Positions 14,376-16,427 of a DNA stretch of 16,427 nucleotides are shown here, piece after piece. The notes beneath the pieces were generated by a model, which had not been told where the DNA came from, made no database searches, and saw only the letters and a list, made by a program, of their open reading frames with translations. The DNA comes from JAHFUI01 sp041485905 (GTDB lineage Bacteria; Acidobacteriota; Vicinamibacteria; Vicinamibacterales; CAVVIG01). The stretch spans positions 1 to 16,427 of the forward strand of contig JBGPKK010000101.1 in the NCBI GenBank assembly GCA_041485905.1. The letters run 5' to 3'. Within the stretch, counting starts at the first letter, position 1; every line of letters starts with the position of its first letter. A program made the position numbers and the translations under genes.

Positions 14376-15470
14376 TCAATGGCTGCGCGATCCGCAGGAC
14401 GCCCGCACCACGAGACGGAAGTCGACCAGCACGTCGCGCGGTGGCATCTGCGGATGCCGCAATCGCTCGAGCATGGCGGCGATCGCCATCGTGCCGATCT
14501 CGGCGCACGGCTGGTGGACGGTGGTCAGCGAGACCGGCAACAAGCTGGCGTACTTCACGTCGTCCATGCCGACGAGGCGGACGTCGCGCGGGACCGACAC
14601 CTTGAGTCCCTCGAGCGTTCTGAGGAGTTGCGCGGCGGTGAAGTCGTTGGCACAGACGAAGCCGTCCGGACGCGGCTTGCGGAGCACCCCTTTCACCTGG
14701 GCGCGATCGGTCGGGTCGATTCGGCAGACGTGCGGGGCAAGCCCCGCGCCGTTCAACGCCTCCTTGTACCCGTTGATGCGCGCGTCGACAGTGGGCGCCG
14801 AGCCTGGACGTCCCACGAAGGCCACGCGGCGGCAGCCCTGCTGGAGGAGATGCGCCGTCAGCACGTAACCGGCGCGCCGGTTGTCGACGCCGACAAGGTC
14901 GTACTGGCTACGCGCGGGATACGCCACGAGATCGCGATCGAGGAGGACGACAGGAATGGCGGCCCGATCGAAGACATTCGCGATACGGCGATTGATCGCG
15001 TCTTTCTCGGGCGTGAGCTCGAGAGGGGCGAAGAAGACCCCCGAGACTTTCCTGGCCACCAGCTGACGGCAGGCCTGCGATGCTTGTTCCTCGATATTCG
15101 CGCCTTCCGTGAGCGACGTGCCCCAGAGCAGGACGTGCCGGCTGCCATGCTGCGCGTCTGCCATGCCGCGGCAGATCGGTTCGAAGATTTCGGTGCGTCC
15201 CAGCTCGGGGATCAGGAGGCCGAAGACGTACCCGTGCGCACCCGCGTCCGCGCGCACGTAGCTGCCCGATCCGGCGCGGCGGTCGATGAGGCCCGTGAGC
15301 TGAAGCTCGCGCAGCGCGCGGTTCACGGTCGGTCGCGAGGCGCCGAACGCCTTGACGAGCTCAGACTCACTGGGCAGTCGCTGTCCGGCATGGTACCGGC
15401 CGCTCGCTATCTGGTCGGCCAGCGTCTGGCGGATCCGTGCGTGTTTGGACTGTGCGGGTTTCGAAGCCAC
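14376..15470 (-). CDS. GntR-type winged helix fused to LacI-type sugar-binding domain; local regulator
   Basis: The 364-residue product has a GntR winged helix at about 8-74 (IRQTLADQIASGRYHAGQRL, ESELVKAFGASRPTVNRALR, GSGSYV) and a periplasmic-binding-protein-like effector domain from about 82 to 360 (YVFGLLIPEL, DRDLVAYP, VGVDNRRAGYVLTAHLLQQG, RRVAFVGRPGSAPTVDARIN, GMDDV). This is the AraR-like architecture of sugar-responsive repressors. It probably controls the downstream kinase, phosphorylase, esterase and permease genes and perhaps the divergent receptor, with sucrose or fructose as inducer; this is inference from context. The start is GTG at 15470; it lacks a strong ribosome site. A possible promoter is TTGACG (15570-15565) with CCTACA (15547-15542). 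Confidence 0.9.
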   Translation of the reverse strand: MASKPAQSKHARIRQTLADQIASGRYHAGQRLPSESELVKAFGASRPTVNRALRELQLTGLIDRRAGSGSYVRADAGAHGYVFGLLIPELGRTEIFEPICRGMADAQHGSRHVLLWGTSLTEGANIEEQASQACRQLVARKVSGVFFAPLELTPEKDAINRRIANVFDRAAIPVVLLDRDLVAYPARSQYDLVGVDNRRAGYVLTAHLLQQGCRRVAFVGRPGSAPTVDARINGYKEALNGAGLAPHVCRIDPTDRAQVKGVLRKPRPDGFVCANDFTAAQLLRTLEGLKVSVPRDVRLVGMDDVKYASLLPVSLTTVHQPCAEIGTMAIAAMLERLRHPQMPPRDVLVDFRLVVRASCGSRSH

Positions 15471-15473
15471 GAA

Positions 15474-15487
15474 CCTGATAATACAGG
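15474..15487. promoter_or_regulatory. Dyad with -10-like core directly before the regulator start
   Basis: CCTG-ataata-CAGG is a dyad ending four bases before GTG 15470. On the minus strand it contains TATTAT seven bases before the start codon. This could be a -10 for a leaderless transcript, or an autoregulatory site; no good -35 is present for it. Confidence 0.3.
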
Positions 15488-15541
15488 CTCAGCCGCCGTG
15501 ACGGAGGGCGAAGAGAATTTCCATCGAGTGCCGCGTCGAGG

Positions 15542-15570
15542 TGTAGGATTTTGCCGAGCTCGAGCGTCAA
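15542..15570 (-). promoter_or_regulatory. Possible promoter of the regulator and sucrose operon
   Basis: On the minus strand TTGACG (15570-15565) is followed after 17 bases by CCTACA (15547-15542). The -35 is good and the -10 weak. It would give a leader of about 65 bases before GTG 15470. Confidence 0.35.
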
Positions 15571-15581
15571 TATCGGGAATT

Positions 15582-15595
15582 CCGGTTCGGACCGG
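15582..15595. promoter_or_regulatory. Candidate operator between regulator and receptor genes
   Basis: CCGGT-tcgg-ACCGG is a perfect dyad in the 216-base divergent region. It lies 12 bases upstream of the -35 proposed for the regulator, and next to a TTGACG on the plus strand (15598-15603) that faces the receptor gene. A shared site for the GntR/LacI hybrid is plausible but not proven. Confidence 0.4.
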
Positions 15596-15686
15596 TTTTG
15601 ACGAGTTTTTGAGCCGCCGCATGGTCTCGTTCACGTATCATAGGCCGCGTTCACTAACCCGCCCTATCTGGTGAGAGGAGCCCTGC

Positions 15687-16427
15687 ATGCGCACGTCGCG
15701 ACAGATTCTGATCGTCGTGTCGATCGTCCTGGGCCTGCCGCTGTCCGCATACGCGCAAGCGTCCATTGCGGGCGTCGTCAAAGATGCGTCCGGCGCCGTT
15801 CTGCCCGGTGTCACCGTCGAAGCGGCGAGCCCGGTCCTGATCGAGAAAGTACGAACCGCGGTCACCGATGCCGAGGGCCAGTACCGCATCATCGATCTGC
15901 GGGCCGGAACCTACTCCGTGACGTTTTCGCTGACGGGCTTCAGCACCGTCCGGCGCGACGGGATCGAGCTGACAGGGTCCTTTAACGCGACCGTGAACGG
16001 CGACCTCAAGATCGGCGCGATTACCGAGACGATCACCGTCACCGCGGAGACCCCCGTAGTCGACGTGCAGAGCGTGCGGCGGCAGACCACGATCGGCAGC
16101 GATCTGATCACGGCGATTCCGTCCGCGCGCGCGTACGCAAGCCTCATGCAGCTGATGCCGAATACGGTCGTGGCGACGGGTGCCGCGTCGGACGTGCAGG
16201 TGGTGCCCGGCATGGTCGTGTTCGGCGGCGCCGGGGGACGCTCCAACGAAGGCCGCCTGCAGCTGGACGGGATCAGCGTCGGGTCGGCATTCAACGGCGG
16301 CGGCGTCTCGGCGTACATCGCCGACGTCGGCAACGCGCAGGAAGTCGCGCTGACGAGCTCGGGCGGCCTCGGCGAAGCCGAAGTCGGCGGACCCTCGATG
16401 AACGTCGTTCCGAAGACCGGCGGCAAC
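15687..16427 (+). CDS. TonB-dependent receptor with carboxypeptidase-regulatory domain, N-terminal part
   Basis: The frame is open from ATG 15687 to the window edge (247 codons); GAGAGGAG six bases upstream supports the start. Residues 1-24 are a signal peptide ending SAYAQ. Residues about 27-105 form a carboxypeptidase-regulatory-like beta domain (GVVKDASGAVLPGVTVEAAS, YRIIDLRAGTYSVTFSLTGF). ETITVTAE (about 114-121) resembles the TonB-box/linker segment, followed by the start of the plug (SDLITAIPSARAYASLMQLM, GRLQLDGISVG, VGGPSMNVVPKTGG). It is an Oar/SusC-like outer-membrane receptor of the kind abundant in acidobacteria, normally around 1000 residues. Placed divergently to a sucrose operon, it probably takes up sucrose or a related oligosaccharide or ester; the ligand is inferred. 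Confidence 0.92.
   Translation, partial: MRTSRQILIVVSIVLGLPLSAYAQASIAGVVKDASGAVLPGVTVEAASPVLIEKVRTAVTDAEGQYRIIDLRAGTYSVTFSLTGFSTVRRDGIELTGSFNATVNGDLKIGAITETITVTAETPVVDVQSVRRQTTIGSDLITAIPSARAYASLMQLMPNTVVATGAASDVQVVPGMVVFGGAGGRSNEGRLQLDGISVGSAFNGGGVSAYIADVGNAQEVALTSSGGLGEAEVGGPSMNVVPKTGGN

Noticed and set aside
14112..15674. Plus-strand frame of 520 codons, longer than the genes it opposes
   Set aside because: It runs across the fructokinase start, the regulator and the intergenic control region; composition is Arg/Ala/His-rich without a recognisable domain.

Overview
The window looks like chromosomal DNA of a high-GC soil-type bacterium, most likely an acidobacterium of the Vicinamibacteria kind. 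This rests on recognised protein styles (an Oar-like TonB receptor with a carboxypeptidase-regulatory domain, secreted 'WNPTPC'-type proteins, an Asp/Arg-rich 'MDRYDPRD' protein), not on a marker gene, so it is an inference.

Left part (1-6578) is a patchy, accessory-looking stretch. It opens with the 5' part of a leftward winged-helix protein of the type fused to nucleotidyltransferases; a sigma70-like promoter with two operator-like repeats overlaps its beginning. Next come a deletion-damaged pseudogene, a GC-rich repeat block ending in a perfect hairpin, and a tRNA-Ser(GGA) gene. Beyond the tRNA lie an HTH/GIY-YIG nuclease (leftward), a rightward run of a zinc-ribbon protein, a stand-alone protein resembling the N-terminus of AddB-type helicase-nucleases and a translationally coupled uncharacterised protein of lower GC, then a truncated IS110-family transposase and fragments of broken genes.

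Middle part (6579-9160) holds two overlapping rightward genes for exported proteins that share a domain. The second adds a metallo-beta-lactamase-fold domain that has lost most of the first metal-binding motif.

Right part (9171-16427) is a sucrose-utilisation locus. On the minus strand, in transcription order: a GntR/LacI-type hybrid regulator, a PfkB fructokinase, a GH13_18 sucrose phosphorylase, an exported type-B carboxylesterase and an MFS sugar permease. The last four are joined by three successive 4-bp ATGA stop/start overlaps. A TonB-dependent receptor gene diverges from the regulator and runs off the window. A likely scheme is: outer-membrane uptake by the receptor, possible de-esterification in the periplasm, import by the MFS permease, phosphorolysis to glucose-1-phosphate and fructose, and phosphorylation of fructose. 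The layout resembles the Xanthomonas sux carbohydrate-utilisation locus, with sucrose phosphorylase in place of amylosucrase and an esterase added.
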